Of a stretch of DNA of 7,095 bases, positions 6,265 to 7,095 are shown one piece after another (the first letter of the stretch is position 1; each line of letters begins with the position of its first letter). The notes beneath the pieces are model-generated. The model did no database searches, was not told where the DNA came from, and saw nothing but the letters and a program-made list of their open reading frames with translations. Origin of the DNA: Rickettsia typhi (GTDB lineage Bacteria; Pseudomonadota; Alphaproteobacteria; Rickettsiales; UBA1997); contig CAMCFD010000077.1 of NCBI GenBank assembly GCA_945874115.1, positions 1 through 7,095 on the forward strand, in the 5' to 3' direction. The position numbers and the translations under genes were made by a program.

Positions 6265-7089
6265 ATGCAACATCAATCTTTATTTGTTTTTGATATTGAA
6301 ACAATTCCTGACACAAAAACCGCGAAATCGCTTTTAGATATCGACTCTGACGATGTTTCATCTTTGCGCCAAGCTTTAACAAATTATCACTTAAAAATCA
6401 CCGATGGCCGAAATTCTTTCTTGCGCCAACCGTTTCATCAAGTTGTCGCAATCAGTTTTTTAGAAGCCGAAATTATGCGCGATGATCAAGGTCGCGAATC
6501 TTATAAAATCGTCGACATCCGCTCGGGCGGCGACTTGACAAGCAATGAAGATGATTTAGTGAAAGGATTTTTTTCGCATCTTAAGAAAAAAACGCCGCGC
6601 CTCGTAAGTTTCAACGGCAAAAATTTCGACCTGCCGGTTTTAAAATATCGCGCGATGAAATATGAAGTTGACGCGCCGTGGCTTTATAAATCGGGCGATA
6701 AATGGAATAATTATAATCAGAAATATTCTCTCGATTGGCATTGCGATTTGGCCGACGCGTTTTCTGATTTCGGCGCCTCAGCGCGAATTAAAATGAACGA
6801 AGTTTGTGCCTGTGTAAATTTACCCGGAAAAACCGGAATTGACGGCTCGATGGTTGCCGATTTTTTCGACCAAGGTCGCCTCAAAGAAATTCGCGATTAT
6901 TGCGAAACAGATGTCATCAACACATTCTTACTCTATCTTACTTATCAGCATCACACCGGCACGATGAACAAAGATGAATTTTTAAATTCGCGCCAAAAAT
7001 TAGCAGATTTTATGGATAAAAAAACCACAGAAAAACCTCATTTTGGCGAATTTATGCAAGAATGGCGCAAAATTGACAATCGATTTTAG
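6265..7089 (+). CDS. Predicted 3'-5' exonuclease, PolB-exonuclease-like (DnaQ fold)
   Basis: A 274-residue protein of the family of predicted 3'-5' exonucleases related to the proofreading domain of DNA polymerase B (RNase H-like fold, two-metal hydrolysis of nucleic acid ends). The metal ligands are in place: Exo I FDIETIP with Asp10 and Glu12, Exo II SFNGKNFDLPVL with Asp122, a further acidic HCDLAD at 159-164, and Exo III YCETDV with Tyr212 and Asp216. There is no polymerase domain, so it is a free-standing exonuclease. The natural substrate (DNA or RNA) is unknown for this family. An in-frame TAA in the upstream palindrome region bounds the start; the first ATG gives the usual short lead to Exo I. 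No Shine-Dalgarno sequence and no clear promoter are seen. It is transcribed divergently from qor. The ORF ends with TAG six bases before the window edge. Confidence 0.88.
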   Translation: MQHQSLFVFDIETIPDTKTAKSLLDIDSDDVSSLRQALTNYHLKITDGRNSFLRQPFHQVVAISFLEAEIMRDDQGRESYKIVDIRSGGDLTSNEDDLVKGFFSHLKKKTPRLVSFNGKNFDLPVLKYRAMKYEVDAPWLYKSGDKWNNYNQKYSLDWHCDLADAFSDFGASARIKMNEVCACVNLPGKTGIDGSMVADFFDQGRLKEIRDYCETDVINTFLLYLTYQHHTGTMNKDEFLNSRQKLADFMDKKTTEKPHFGEFMQEWRKIDNRF

Positions 7090-7095
7090 AAATTT

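Overview
The window reads as a piece of an AT-rich alphaproteobacterial chromosome, probably a host-associated (Rickettsiales/Holosporales-like) lineage. This rests on the NifR3-type DusB, the low G+C, the near absence of Shine-Dalgarno sequences, and a pair of eukaryote-like SUMO/ubiquitin-type cysteine proteases. The taxonomic call is inference; no marker here fixes it.

Layout: (i) 1-1670, minus strand, is a long coding region that starts at 1670 and runs off the left edge of the window without a stop (556 codons visible). It carries the first half of a Ulp1-like (clan CE) protease domain behind an N-terminal extension of about 400 residues. (ii) 1730-3673, minus strand, is a complete 647-residue paralogue with the full His/Asn/Gln/Cys set near its N-terminus and a C-terminal helical region of about 300 residues. 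The two genes are 59 bases apart in the same direction, so they are probably one transcription unit reading leftward. (iii) 3674-3941 is an AT-rich intergenic stretch with a hairpin just before the protease start, a weak promoter candidate and a terminator-like hairpin. (iv) 3942-4940, minus, is dusB, a tRNA dihydrouridine synthase with its own good promoter. (v) 5085-5159, minus, is a tRNA-Arg(CCT). (vi) 5204-6175, minus, is a QOR-type NADPH:quinone oxidoreductase. (vii) 6176-6264 is a divergent intergenic region holding a 33-base near-perfect palindrome over a good -10 box. (viii) 6265-7089, plus, is a PolB-type 3'-5' exonuclease.

The right half is ordinary housekeeping: tRNA gene, tRNA modification, redox and nucleic-acid processing. 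The left half is accessory. The two proteases share a module (39 of 76 aligned residues identical across the His/Asn part, without gaps) placed in different protein contexts. Both lack a visible secretion signal peptide or membrane segment, and both carry basic clusters resembling nuclear localisation signals in otherwise low-complexity N-termini. The most economical reading is a duplicated effector gene pair whose products cleave ubiquitin-like modifiers, or ubiquitin itself, in a eukaryotic host. Secretion, localisation and substrate are all inference.
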